Source: Schizochytrium sp. TIO01 (lineage: Eukaryota > Sar > Bigyra > Thraustochytrida > Thraustochytriidae). From it: 64,000 nt of DNA. Positions within the stretch are counted from its first letter, which is position 1, and each line of letters begins with the position of its first letter. Shown here piece by piece: positions 29,232 to 39,861 of this stretch. The position numbers and the translations under genes are program-made. The notes beneath the pieces are model-generated. The model worked only from the letters and a program-made list of their open reading frames with translations. It did no database searches and was not told the origin of the DNA. The stretch lies in assembly GCA_004764695.1 (NCBI GenBank), contig SMSO01000014.1:1935148-1999147 (forward strand). The letters are read 5' to 3'.

Positions 29232-31568
29232 ATGAGTCAAGGTTTAAATCTTAGTCTCAGGCTGCCTGTTGCTCAGGTAGAGAGACCAAACAATGGTGAA
29301 AAATTCGTCTTGCCAAAGTGGGCGTGCAAACCATCATGCGGAGCTGCCCTTCACGTAACTAAAAATGGGGAAACACTTTCAACGCTTCGTCTTGATGAAC
29401 ATGTTTACTTTATGCTTGGCCGCTCGCCCAAAGTGGGTCCAGAAGGTCATGGATTCACAATCAATCACCCCACCCTTTCTAGACAGCATGCTGTGATTGT
29501 TCACGGTGCTGACGAAACCCTGTATATTATTGATCTCGATACAAAAGCTGGCACATGGGTCAACAAAGAAAGACTTCAGCCCTACTGCCCCAAGCTTCTT
29601 GAAAATGCCAACATTCTTACCCTCGGTCACTCCACGCGACGCTACGTGGTGCGCCTCTTTCCTATGGAGTGCCAGCTCTTCGCAGCTAACAAAGGAAACT
29701 CATCGATGTCGCAAAGGGGCTTCTCAGGACTTCGAGTAAGTACCCCTGGGCGTTCTGGCGCGGGGCGCGACCAGAAGAACAGCAACGATGAGACGCACCC
29801 AAAACAATTCACCAAGATCTCCAGCCCCAAGGGCTCCATAGCCGTAACAGGCCATGCAGAGCCTTATTCTAATGCTGTCGCAACCACAGTTAACGCAGCA
29901 ACAAGAGCTGGCAAAGGGACCCCCAAATTGCACATTGATGGGTCTGGTGCACCTGATGGCGAATCTACCATGACAAATGATGACGATGATGATGATGATG
30001 ATGACGAGGAAGACGAAGTAAGCAGCCCTTTTACGCTCGTTGAATCTCGACAGCGTAATGCCAATTTGCGCCAGGCCAAGTGGCACTCTGGCTTGAATGC
30101 CATGGTTGCATATCCATCACCTAAATCGATGCTGGGGCGTCGTGATAGCGATTCACCCGTGTCTCCGTCGCTCTCAGCAGCAGATATGGCTGCTGCCGTA
30201 GCAGCTACTGCAAGCCCAGTTGCTTCGCCTGTGATTCAACCTCAAGTCCGATCAAGGGGTAATTCTGGTTTAGGCTCAAATGTGGAAACATTCCCCAAGC
30301 TTCCGCCTACACAGCTTTCTCTTTCAGACGGTTTGCCCAAACCCCGTGCAAGATCTTTGTCTACATCTTGTTCTTTTTCTTCTCGGACTTCGATTGCCTC
30401 TCCAAGAGGTACGACCGGGTCTGGTCTCCTTGTATCGTCTCCAACTCTTACCACCGGTCTTCAACTGTCGCACAGCCTTCCCTCATCGTCCTGCATGGAC
30501 GAACTATCTCTCGAGCCATACCGCCTGCAACATGAAGCATACCATCGCGTTGTACATCCTCATCATCGTTCAAAATCGCCTTTCCAGAGATCTCGCTCGA
30601 ACTCAATGTCTGCTGCCATGAAGAGGCGTGCACCACAACAGTTGCTTTCACACGCAACTCAGCGTCGGCGAAGTGTTCTTGGCCCGTGTCGCCGAGTAAG
30701 CTTTTCACAGGCCGGCCCTGAAGTTATTGATGCCACAGAACGTTCCCCAACATCAGCAGCTGATTCCTCGCATAGCTCCAGTCATCACATGGACACCAAG
30801 GAAGATAGCCCATATGGGCCTCAACACCCTCCCGCCTTAAACGGTGGGTCTTCTTCTTCCTCTTCCCATGCCCTGCCATCATCTGACTCTAGCGAATCTC
30901 TGACTCAGACAGCGTCCGCTTCCATAGGATCAAACAACAATCAGAGCACCGGCTGCAGTAAAAACAACTGCCATGATAGCGATCGGGATTTTACAATGAC
31001 AACTGGATCTTCTGGGAGGCCTGGCAAGCTTGAGATCGCCTCAGATGGTAGTGGCCTGTCCTCCTCGTCCGAAGCCTCAACGTCTTCGAACATGTCAGAA
31101 AGGGTTTACACGACCGGTAAAATACTAATGGGAGCGGCGTTTCTCCCTCGTAATACGTCTACCTCTTCCCTTTCTTCGCACTCTTCTGGGTCTTCCTCGG
31201 AGCACCTGGATGACGCCAGCGATGGAAGTGCGCCGGTATCTAAACGCTCGGGCCATGCACCTCCGCGACTTAGCCTTCGAGAAGGCATTAAACCTCTTTT
31301 CAACGCAGGATTCTCAGAAACGAAATCTTCTAATAGCAAGCGCCGGGATCTGTCATTAACACCAAGTGCCATGCTTGGAGTCAGCCCTGAAGGTTGGCCT
31401 TCCTCGCCGGCTGCCTTACGCGCACGATTTCGCAACCCGCACACCCACTCGAGAAGCAGCCATCGTCCGGACCAAAGCCCCTCCAAGAACTCATCTTGTG
31501 ATACCAAACTCCACCAGGCTTTTGACAACCTTTGCGAAGAGCTTTCTCCCAAGATTGGCAAAAAGTGA
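29232..31568 (+). CDS. NIPP1/PPP1R8-like FHA-domain regulator of protein phosphatase 1
   Basis: The gene is an intronless 778-codon frame from ATG. Residues ~28-145 form an FHA domain with the NIPP1-type lead-in (P-K-W-A-C-K-P). Phosphopeptide-binding signatures are Gly63-Arg64-Ser65, Ser83-Arg84-x-His86 and T-K-A-G-T-W-V-N at 104-111. At 487-491 the sequence RRVSF matches the RVxF PP1-docking consensus. It is followed by acidic and hydrophobic residues, as in NIPP1 (RVTFSEDDEI). Known NIPP1 is a nuclear scaffold that inhibits or targets PP1 and binds phosphorylated splicing factors through its FHA domain; the same role is inferred here. This protein is more than twice the usual ~350 residues. 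The extra length is Ser-rich low-complexity sequence with an Asp/Glu run at ~250-262. The C-terminal ~20 residues look helical. Other FHA proteins are possible, but the FHA plus RVxF pair favours NIPP1. Confidence 0.85.
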   Translation: MSQGLNLSLRLPVAQVERPNNGEKFVLPKWACKPSCGAALHVTKNGETLSTLRLDEHVYFMLGRSPKVGPEGHGFTINHPTLSRQHAVIVHGADETLYIIDLDTKAGTWVNKERLQPYCPKLLENANILTLGHSTRRYVVRLFPMECQLFAANKGNSSMSQRGFSGLRVSTPGRSGAGRDQKNSNDETHPKQFTKISSPKGSIAVTGHAEPYSNAVATTVNAATRAGKGTPKLHIDGSGAPDGESTMTNDDDDDDDDDEEDEVSSPFTLVESRQRNANLRQAKWHSGLNAMVAYPSPKSMLGRRDSDSPVSPSLSAADMAAAVAATASPVASPVIQPQVRSRGNSGLGSNVETFPKLPPTQLSLSDGLPKPRARSLSTSCSFSSRTSIASPRGTTGSGLLVSSPTLTTGLQLSHSLPSSSCMDELSLEPYRLQHEAYHRVVHPHHRSKSPFQRSRSNSMSAAMKRRAPQQLLSHATQRRRSVLGPCRRVSFSQAGPEVIDATERSPTSAADSSHSSSHHMDTKEDSPYGPQHPPALNGGSSSSSSHALPSSDSSESLTQTASASIGSNNNQSTGCSKNNCHDSDRDFTMTTGSSGRPGKLEIASDGSGLSSSSEASTSSNMSERVYTTGKILMGAAFLPRNTSTSSLSSHSSGSSSEHLDDASDGSAPVSKRSGHAPPRLSLREGIKPLFNAGFSETKSSNSKRRDLSLTPSAMLGVSPEGWPSSPAALRARFRNPHTHSRSSHRPDQSPSKNSSCDTKLHQAFDNLCEELSPKIGKK

Positions 31569-32246
31569 TGAATTGAACAGATAGTGTGTTGACTCGTTTG
31601 ATGTCTTAGTCAAATTCACATTGTACTTCGCCATCTCTTTTTTCTGTCCACCCCACTTAATGAAAAATGTAGTGTGTTATTATTTTCATAAATTTCTCTT
31701 CATAGGACACTTCGTTCTTGCCTTTCACTCCTACTTCAGCCCCAAAGCAACTTGTGTAGTGATTAATCGTTTTTAATGTCCTACATCTTGAATTTCTCGA
31801 GATATTATCTCTTAAGAATAATAATCCGATAGGTGGTAAAAGAACAATAGGAAAAATCAAAAAGTTCAGCATATTACGAGACACCAAAACACAAGCTCTT
31901 TCCAAAGAAAAAGGCCTAACGAGAAGAGAACATATAAAAACATATAAAAAGGAGTAAAGCAGTTGATTATTGTATAATGCTTTTCTGTAGTTACTGAATG
32001 TGCAAACGACGGCAAATTCGTCGCTTGGATCGCATAACCCTTGCAATGCGCTAGATTATCTGAGTCGTCAAATGCAAAAGTTCACGCACTTAACAAATGT
32101 GTTACTTTTATTGAATCTTGGTTGAACAAAAGGAAACAGATGTGTAGGCACGAAGAGAAGATAGCGAATACCAAGAGAGTTTTGAAAGCAGGAGCAGCAG
32201 CAAAGAGCAGCAGTTCAAGATTAAAAACACTCAATTCAATGCTTGC
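31569..32246. other. Convergent intergenic spacer
   Basis: An AT-rich spacer between the stop codons of the NIPP1-like gene (+) and the beta-adaptin gene (-). It should contain both 3' UTRs; no other feature is evident. Confidence 0.6.
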
Positions 32247-35021
32247 TTACTTCACAAGCAAACGCTGAAAGCCCTCGTGGGCAAACGGCAAAACCTGAAC
32301 AATCTCGCATCGCAAGCTGACCTTGCATGCATCGTGGCCATCCTTGAACGTGATTTCTGCCAATACAGAAGCACCTGTGGTGGTCTTGACAGAGAAGTAG
32401 CCAACCTGCTGATCCTCAGTAGGAGAACGAGTAGCAATGTGAAAGATATTGTGTTGCTGCAAAACAGGAATGACTTGGTCAATCTGGTTTGACACAAGGC
32501 CGCGCAAGGTCGTAGCCTGACCCTTCGCCTCACCAAGGTTCTTCCAGTTCTCAATGAACTCCTTTTTGCCCAGGCTTCCTTGCTCAACAAAGAGCACGTA
32601 GAATGGAAGAGAGATCTTGAAATACTTGATGGAACCCAATGCTACGTTTTTGAGAGCCACATCAATCGTCAAGTTGGGCGCGACGCCAGGCTGGGCCATT
32701 TCTGGCCGTGTCACGATAGGGACACTAAATCGGGTCTTTGGGCCACCTTGCATTAGTACCATACCAAGGTCGATGTTGACCGATGCTGGGGCCAACGCAA
32801 AGGTGTTCTTGTTAAACTGAATGGCAAATTTAGTGAAGGGAGTGGAAGAACCCATGTTGCTAAAGTCAAGATCCAAGTAGATAGAGCCCTCACGGCGAAC
32901 AAAGTCTCCATCGAGCTGCAAACCCTCTGCTTCGGACGCCTGCAAACGAGTCGGAAGAGGGGTTGACGTGCTTCCATCCATCATCATAGAAGGAGAGGAG
33001 TCAAAGCCACCCAAAAGGTCTCCAGAGCCACCAGCATTGGTACTGCTTGAGCTATCGCCAATCGAGAGGCCACCGAAGCCAAGCAGGTCTTCATTATCAT
33101 CCTGCTTCGCAGCTGAACGGCCCTTGCTGCTGGGGGTATCTTCCTCGTCGCTATCTTCGTCGCTACTCTCTTCCTCACTCTCTAGTTCTTCGTCATCTTC
33201 ATCACGCATTCCCGTGCCAAGCGGGATCCGCGTGCGCTTCACAAAAGCAGAAGCTGGTTTGTGGTAAATTGAAGCAAGCGTAGCGATGTTTTCTACCAAA
33301 AGGTCAAGGAGCGCTGGTTCGAGCTGGGCAGAATCATCCACAATCACCGGTTTCTCAGCCAAAACAACACGCTTAGCAGCCTCCGGGTCTGTGGACAGAA
33401 GACGCCAGTAAATGTAACCACGGTCTCTTAAGTCAGGGTTGTCGCTACTCTCAGTAGCCATGGAAAGAACAGACTCCATGATTTCCTTAGTGCCATCCGG
33501 GCGTTTGAGAAAGAGTTTGACAGTGGCAGTCAACAACTGCAGCTGGACTTCTGAAGTTTCATCCTGGAATGCGTCCAAAAAGGTTTCAAGGAGCTCGTCA
33601 GCATTGTCAATACGCTCTGCGTACTCGCCAACAATCCAGATCATAGCAGCCTTAGCCTCAGGCTCATCCAAGGTCTCAAGATTCTCGCAAAGGGTAGCAA
33701 TAATCGACTCGTAGCGATTCGGGAAGCGCCGGAAGATAAAGCTGATGACAATAATAGCCTCCTGAACGACGTAGTTGACCTTGGTCTTAATCAGATCGAG
33801 CAGAACGTTGATGCAGCGCTCTGCAGAACGCTCAAGCTTGATAGCTACACGGCCAATGGCGCGAACAGATGATTTAACAAAATCAATGTCAATCTCGGTT
33901 GCGTACTCTTTGAGCTCAAGGAGAACTTGCTCAGCGTTGCGGTCTGTAGCAAGCTTCACAAGGATCTGTAGCTTCTCCATCTTCACGTAAATCGGATCTG
34001 TGTAGCGGCAAAAGAACACACGCACATCGTTGGAAAGAATAGTCGGCCGCTTCTGCACAATGAGGTTGATGTTGCGGAGAGCAACATACTGAATTTCCGG
34101 CTCAGCGGAAAGCAAGGTGACCAAAGGTGGGGACATCTTGCGAGTCAAGGTCTTGATGGTCTCCTGGGATTCAATCATGTCCAAGTACTTGACAATAATC
34201 TTGACAGCAGACATCACCACAGCAGAGTTGCTGTGCTGGAGGCGAGGAGATACACGCTCTACAATTGACTCAGCCTCACGTGCGCTTGAAGGGTGATAGG
34301 TTGCAAGCGCATCTAGAATGAACACCTGGGACCACTCGCTGCACTCTGCAAGTGCAGCCAGCAGCTTGCTCAGGACAGATCCACTTACAGAGAACACCTT
34401 AGAGCCGTCTGTGCTAAAGCTGGCAATCTCACTGAGTGCTGCAACGGCGTTGGCCACAACAGTTGGATTCGAGTCACTGATGAGATCATGTAAGAGCTCA
34501 AGGAAACCCTGCTCTTCGGCAAGCTCTGGGTTAATGTCATACAGCTTGGCCACACAGATCGCAGCTGTCTTGCGTACGTATGGATCGTCATCTGACAGTG
34601 AACGGCGCAAAGGATCACACAGATACTCAGTAATCTTGTCAACACGAATGCAGCCCATAGTGCGCACAGCCAAAGCACGAATAAGCGGGTTTTGGTCATT
34701 GGCGTCTCGGCGGAAGCAGTTCACAGCAAGGATAGCGACATCGGGTGCCGACTTGGCGTAGTTGATCAAGTAAAGGTACACAAGCTTCTTGAGCTCCACG
34801 TTGTCGGTTTGCATGCAATTAAGCATATCTGGGAAGAGCGGTGCAACGTCCTTGCCGACAGTCATTGCAGCAATAACCTTCTTCACGGCCTCTTTACGGC
34901 GATCGGCCTTGGCATCATTGAGCTCCTCTTTCAGCTCATGCATCTCACCCTTCTTCGTCGTCGAGAAGTACTTGGAGTCACCACCTCCTTTCCTCAAACC
35001 GGCCAAGCTCATCATCATCAT
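32247..35021 (-). CDS. AP-1/AP-2 complex large subunit, beta-adaptin
   Basis: An intronless 924-residue protein, the usual length for beta1/beta2-adaptin (~920-950). Residues ~15-590 are the HEAT/ARM-repeat trunk, starting with the family-typical K-Y-F-S-T-T-K-K-G-E followed by ELKEELN and the conserved stretch DVAPLFPDMLNCMQT. Residues ~600-700 are a flexible hinge with an acidic Asp/Glu/Ser run and DLLGFGG/DLLGGFD motifs. These resemble clathrin-box or appendage-binding peptides, although the canonical LLNLD box is absent. Residues ~701-924 are the two-part ear (beta-sandwich plus platform). Known beta-adaptins bind dileucine cargo and clathrin at the trans-Golgi network or plasma membrane. 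Many protists use one beta chain for both AP-1 and AP-2; this copy cannot be assigned to one. The frame opens with four consecutive Met codons, so the exact start is uncertain by up to three residues. Confidence 0.95.
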   Translation of the reverse strand: MMMMSLAGLRKGGGDSKYFSTTKKGEMHELKEELNDAKADRRKEAVKKVIAAMTVGKDVAPLFPDMLNCMQTDNVELKKLVYLYLINYAKSAPDVAILAVNCFRRDANDQNPLIRALAVRTMGCIRVDKITEYLCDPLRRSLSDDDPYVRKTAAICVAKLYDINPELAEEQGFLELLHDLISDSNPTVVANAVAALSEIASFSTDGSKVFSVSGSVLSKLLAALAECSEWSQVFILDALATYHPSSAREAESIVERVSPRLQHSNSAVVMSAVKIIVKYLDMIESQETIKTLTRKMSPPLVTLLSAEPEIQYVALRNINLIVQKRPTILSNDVRVFFCRYTDPIYVKMEKLQILVKLATDRNAEQVLLELKEYATEIDIDFVKSSVRAIGRVAIKLERSAERCINVLLDLIKTKVNYVVQEAIIVISFIFRRFPNRYESIIATLCENLETLDEPEAKAAMIWIVGEYAERIDNADELLETFLDAFQDETSEVQLQLLTATVKLFLKRPDGTKEIMESVLSMATESSDNPDLRDRGYIYWRLLSTDPEAAKRVVLAEKPVIVDDSAQLEPALLDLLVENIATLASIYHKPASAFVKRTRIPLGTGMRDEDDEELESEEESSDEDSDEEDTPSSKGRSAAKQDDNEDLLGFGGLSIGDSSSSTNAGGSGDLLGGFDSSPSMMMDGSTSTPLPTRLQASEAEGLQLDGDFVRREGSIYLDLDFSNMGSSTPFTKFAIQFNKNTFALAPASVNIDLGMVLMQGGPKTRFSVPIVTRPEMAQPGVAPNLTIDVALKNVALGSIKYFKISLPFYVLFVEQGSLGKKEFIENWKNLGEAKGQATTLRGLVSNQIDQVIPVLQQHNIFHIATRSPTEDQQVGYFSVKTTTGASVLAEITFKDGHDACKVSLRCEIVQVLPFAHEGFQRLLVK

Positions 35022-37702
35022 GGTGCCTAAATTTGCGATGGTGTCCTATTCAACGAAAGATATTCCCTTAAGTTGCCTGTCCCAACAAATCTTGTTCACA
35101 ATGGGTTTTCTGCGAACTCTCGCAGGTTCTTCTGCAAATAATAAGGGCCGCACCTGGCAAGGATCAGTCTTTCAGAATTATCCTTCTGTTGTCAGCAATA
35201 TGTGCTCGAGGGATTAAATCCACAAGCGGTAATCGTGAGAGTAATTCGATTCACGGATGCTAGATATTGAAGGCTTTCACCTTAAAATTGCCACGAAGCA
35301 ACCTCAAAGAGACCTTTCTGACAACGAAGAGTACCCTTTGCACTTGGCTTTACTGACCAAAGGTCAGTTTGGCCTCGCGGAGTATACTTTGTTCGCAAGC
35401 GCAGGCAAAGCTCTGGTTATTATTAGCACTGCCTACGTGGCAAGAAGGCTGGATGCTGATCCGATGCGGCTCCACGGGGTCTGGGACGGCTAGAGAGGCT
35501 TGATTCGTGAAGAAGCACCGCTCTTAGCGTGCCTCAGTGTCCTCGCCTGAAGCTTCGTCCTCGCAGGACCTGCGCGAGCGCTGAAGAACTTCGATTCTGC
35601 CGCTGCCGCTGCCGCCGCTGCCGGCTTCGAAGAGGCCTTTTGCAGCTGCTAAAATCCGCTTGATAATTTCCAACGTTTTTGCCTTTCTTCTTTTTCTTAT
35701 CTACGATCTTTTCGACCCTTTTCGTCTGATTTAATCCAACACTTAAATCCAACGAAACCTCATCCATTTTCCAACAAATAAATAGGCCATTTAGCCCCAT
35801 TTTAGACCTCTTCTCACGTTAGGCCTTTTATCGATCCGCCATAGGGGTGTTAAGCCCCTTTTCATGCTTACCTCCGAGGCGCTCCGACGGGTGCATAACT
35901 CTCCACATACTCCCTCACTGAAGGTGCTAGATTCACCGAAAACGGCCATTGCGCGTTTTCCCTCAAAGGCCTTTGTTCCTCCGACGGGTCCAACGGATGC
36001 TCCAGAGGGTACTGGGCAAGTCTAGGGCCGGTTAAAGAACAGAGCCGCCAGGCGCGCAGGGTTCCTCCGATTTCCCCGAAGCACCGCACTGTAGGGCGAG
36101 TATGGGTGCAATTCACTCCCTCTTCACACTTTTTTTTTTTTTTTCCCTTTCTCGTTTTTCTTTTTCGCTCCCTCCCTATGGATGCGTCTCTATTGTTTAC
36201 TATAGCCAACCAAGTATCGGCTTGCGAAATAAAGAGGTTTATAGTTTTGTTTATCTTTTTATAGTTTCGAAAAGATTGAGTGAGTGAAGTAAGAGCTCGT
36301 AGCTAACTCTTACTATCTACCATACTCTTTTCCTCAGTTCAAGTCTGAGTGCCGGTGCTAGTGCGCAGCTACGGCTTAGGATAGGGTTCCGGCGGGAAGC
36401 GAATCCGATCGCAGTGCGGGTTCCGCTTAAAAAAGATTTGGAGGCCAATTGGAAATCAATCAATCAATCAATCCATCGAATTCAAATTGAAGGCAGATTT
36501 GAATCCATCGCAGACTTAGATTGAGATTAGTTGCAGACGAAGCGATCGACGGACAGATAAGTCCAGGATACAAAAGGGAAGGAAGGGAGTCCTAGCAGCG
36601 AGTATCTTTGCAGCGCCAGACGCAGAGCCGCTGCAGACCTCCTGCAAACCCGAAACAGCTCGAGAGGCAAAGACAACTTTGAGATAGCAAGCAAGCAGGC
36701 AAGCAGGACATTTCCTCGCCTTGCGCTTCTCTTACGCAACGAAGTCGGTGAGTGCGGCAAAGCAAAACTCGAATACCGCGGCGGATAACTCGGACGAAGT
36801 CGATTGAGCTTACAGAGGTGGTAGACGAAGACAACTCAGCGCACGTTGGCTTTGCTGGTCGAAGCAGTTCGGTCGCGTATTCGCACGATCCTGTTCTTGA
36901 AGCAAGAGAAGATTTGCTCAAAGCACTTATCTATCGGTAGCTATTTCAAGAGGTACAACCGCGACCCTCGAGCAGGTTGTCATCAGGTTGGCACAGCACA
37001 TCTATCGTCGCGCAAAAAACTTTTTTAGAACTAAGCTAGCGGTAGAAAGCCTATCAGATAACAATAGCAACTAGCTCGAAGTGACAAGTTTGAAGCGAAG
37101 AACTACACGTCCTCGAGGAGCTCGTTCTCTACATCATCGAAGTCAGTGTCATTGCCTACTAGGTACCTACCGACCTTCTACCGAGCGGGCCGCCCTGCTC
37201 TGTTCAGAGACTTTTTAGCGGGCCAGGAAGCGCCGCTTAAACTGATTGATTGACTCAGAGGGCTTTGCCTCATCCAGCACAGCGAAGCTCCGCACTGAGT
37301 ACCTATAGTTGTACGGACTTACGTACCTGCTAGCTAGGTAACATACGCGCTACGAGCTCTCGTTTTCTTGCACGAGAATCTCGGACTTATCAACGACAAG
37401 GTCGCTCTCGCTGTGCCAGAGCAACGCGTGAGGTAGGTCGAAGCTAAAGACTGGCGGTTTGATTGGGAGAGAGTCACTCTTGACACTCAAGTTCATCCTA
37501 GAAACTGCTAGCTAATCAATAACTGTAGAGAACATCTTGAAGACGAACGTTTTTGTGCAGCTAGTTGCTGGCGAAATACTTTCTGCTTCAGTGGACAGAT
37601 TTCTGATTGCGGGCATTGATTGGACATTTCAGCACCAAGACATTCTGAGCGCAAGGTTATTTTGGGAGGGCGAATCTGCACAAGTACAAAAGCAAAACCA
37701 GA
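35022..37702. other. Intergenic region upstream of beta-adaptin
   Basis: This 2.7-kb stretch probably contains the beta-adaptin promoter at its left edge. A 79-codon ATG frame at 35257-35493 has no recognisable feature. A poly-T tract is at about 36128-36145 and an (AATC)n repeat at 36455-36472. The segment 37150-37340 is notably dense in TAGGTACC/CTAGCTAGG motifs. Confidence 0.5.
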
Positions 37703-38053
37703 ATGCAGAAAGCAATCTCAAACCCGATTCTTCGAAAGACTACGCAAAGCAGCGAACTTAGAAGCCCTTTAGGAATGTTGATGCGAGGCCAGGCTCTACG
37801 TACCATGGTTCGCACGGACTCTGGTGCCCCTCGACGCGTCCTTGGCGCATCTAAGATTATGATCACTGAAGATCAACAGTACTTGCGTGGAGCTACAGTC
37901 TTTGCGCACCACCACCAGGTCACCTCGTCCAAGGCTCGCGGATATGAGATGCCCGTTGATCGACGTGGGGAATTTATGTTCTCTAACCCAGAAGTATGTA
38001 CTTCAGACGCATCCAGATACGAAATGGGCGACGATGATCTCTTGCATCTGTAA
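37703..38053 (+). CDS. Small uncharacterised protein, possibly mitochondrial
   Basis: This 116-codon frame starts at ATG and has even, protein-like composition without repeats, unlike the chance frames around it. The first ~35 residues are rich in Arg, Lys, Ser and Leu with almost no acidic residues (one Glu), which would fit a mitochondrial presequence. The middle contains HHH and a charged stretch (R-G-Y-E-M-P-V-D-R-R-G-E-F). At about 37993 the sequence GTATGT follows a Glu codon and would be a good splice donor. The last ~20 codons may therefore be intron, with a further exon downstream that I could not locate. I do not recognise the family. Confidence 0.45.
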   Translation: MQKAISNPILRKTTQSSELRSPLGMLMRGQALRTMVRTDSGAPRRVLGASKIMITEDQQYLRGATVFAHHHQVTSSKARGYEMPVDRRGEFMFSNPEVCTSDASRYEMGDDDLLHL

Positions 38054-38706
38054 GAACATTTATGTATGAAAATTCAAGCAAAGCAATGGCATTTCCAAAA
38101 CCATAGCATTGTGGCAAACTAATTAGGTCTCATTTTGCCAGTGTTAAAGGTAAAAACTGAGACCAAATTAATGCATGTCTTATGCTACAACATTGCATTT
38201 GGCCATCTACTCTTCGCGAGCCATTGCCGAAGAGGTGCTTGCATGCACAACTTGTACAGCTACCACAAACATGTGCACAATTGTAGATATTTACTCGCTC
38301 GTATTATCAGCGTAACAATTTCGTGTGGTGACAGCACAAGCGTTTCATTTAAATACCATTTTTAAAATGGAGGCAGAATGAAGCCTAGCGTCTGCCAACA
38401 ATCTAGTTTAGTAAAGAAGAATACTTTTAATTTATTTACCAATATCAAGCAAGGAAGAAAAGCTGCTGATACGAACCCCTCCCGCCTATTTAGAGAGGGA
38501 ACTCTATTTTTGCCTACCGGCCACGCAGGAATATGGCACGGCATTTTTGCATGGTTTATCCTAAAATTATGCAGCAGGGAATGAGTATTGACTCCGCTCC
38601 GTCTTCATGAATCTCGTTCATGCTCGATAAATTTAAAGTATTAGTCGTAATCTGGTAAAAGTGTAAAAAGAAAGCAGTCAAAATACAGAGTTTGCAACAT
38701 TATCTA
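38054..38706. other. Convergent intergenic spacer
   Basis: Spacer between the small ORF (+) and the CstF-64-like gene (-). Short open frames only; no feature recognised. Confidence 0.55.
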
Positions 38707-39861
38707 TCACAAAGCACCAGCAGCACGCATGTACTCTTCGTACTTGGAGCGCTCTTCCGGGTTCAGGGCCGCAACTTGGTCGGGTGTGAGCGATTTAAGT
38801 TGCTCAACAAGTTCGAGGGCCTCGTCAGCAGCCATGGCATCAAATCCATGAGCCGGCTCCTGAGCCGCACTGGAAGTAGACGAGGTTGCTTGTGCCATGC
38901 CAAGCATAAGTTGGGCCGTAAGCAAAGCTTGGGCGAGCACCGGTTTATTCTTGAGCAGGGTCATGGCGTGTTCACGGTCACGTTGAATCAAAAGTTTCAT
39001 CTCAGACACCACATCGTAGACCTCGCTGAGCGTAAGTTTGCGAAGAGCTTGCTCGATTTCCTTCTTGGTGTCTGCGTTGATCCTCGAGGCCCAGGCGCTG
39101 TCCTCTTCATCATCACCTTCGCGGTTGTTTTCTGTTGTATCTACCTTGAGTCTCCTGCCGTTCAAGTCCAGGCCATCAATAGTATTAATAGCAGCCACAG
39201 CGTGCTCATCATCATGAAACTCAACAAAGCCAAATCCCTTGGGCTGACCAGTTGTCTTGTCCAGAGCCATACGAAAACCCTTTACAGGGCCAATCTTCTC
39301 AAAGACATTGCGGATAGTCGTCTCGTCCACACCAAATGGCAGATTACCCACTATTTATATCTCAATTCCATAGATCAATCACACACATACAGCACAAAAC
39401 CACGTACACCAAAAAGCCACCCGCATGAAAAAGTGGCCGAAGAGATCCCAGGGTTAAATAACATCATAGTTACGCATTGCGTTTGTGTCGAAGTTGTTGC
39501 GGTAAAACCAAAAATCCAAGCATCCCATCCAAGATATCAGTCAGTACCAACACCAGGACATCAGCGTGCGAAACACATCACCATAGTCAGCAGAAGATTA
39601 AGACGTTTCGTCGTTAGTCAAAGCTCAATCGATTCAATCATGGCTAGGAAATGAAGAAGTCCAAAAAAAATGCGCTGCTCTGCTGCAAACGGCGCTTTCT
39701 TCGAAGTCGCTAACGAAGACCTTTTTGGGCACCGCCATCCGTTCATTCAGGACACCCAAACATGCCTAGACACAGAGTCAAGCTATCCTGGAGAAGACGG
39801 TGGTAAAGGGGGAGGAGGCATGGGACTTACCGTATACCGTGCGCTTGCTCGTGTTCGACAT
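38707..39861 (-). CDS. Compact CstF-64/Rna15-type cleavage stimulation factor, two exons
   Basis: The coding sequence is the complement of exon 39831-39861 joined to exon 38707-39350, giving 224 residues. Exon 1 encodes M-S-N-T-S-K-R-T-V-Y plus the first base of Val11; the donor is GTAAGT and the acceptor ATAG, so the junction restores RNP2 (VYVGNLPF). The RRM spans ~8-85 with RNP1 KGFGFVEF at 48-55. Residues ~105-165 are the CstF-64 hinge, which binds CstF-77/Rna14 (S-E-V-Y-D-V-V-S-E-M-K-L and following Leu-rich helices). The last ~35 residues match the C-terminal helical domain (L-K-S-L-T-P-D-Q-V-A-A-L). Known members bind GU-rich elements downstream of poly(A) sites and stimulate 3'-end cleavage. 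Human CstF-64 has ~577 residues; here the Pro/Gly-rich linker and MEARA-type repeats are missing, leaving a minimal architecture like yeast Rna15 or shorter. Confidence 0.88.
39351..39830 (-). other. Spliceosomal intron in the CstF-64-like gene (480 nt)
   Basis: The donor GTAAGT is read on the minus strand at 39830-39825, and the acceptor ends AG at 39352-39351. It is a phase-1 intron within a Val codon. Support is that the joined product completes the RRM first strand exactly. Confidence 0.8.

Noticed and set aside
32968-34761. Several plus-strand frames of up to 147 codons
   Set aside because: They are antisense shadows of the beta-adaptin gene, mostly Ser/Leu-rich reverse readings of its codons.
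38692-39654. A 320-codon plus-strand open frame
   Set aside because: It lies antisense to the CstF-64-like coding region and its intron, and has no domain features. The minus-strand reading restores a complete RRM.
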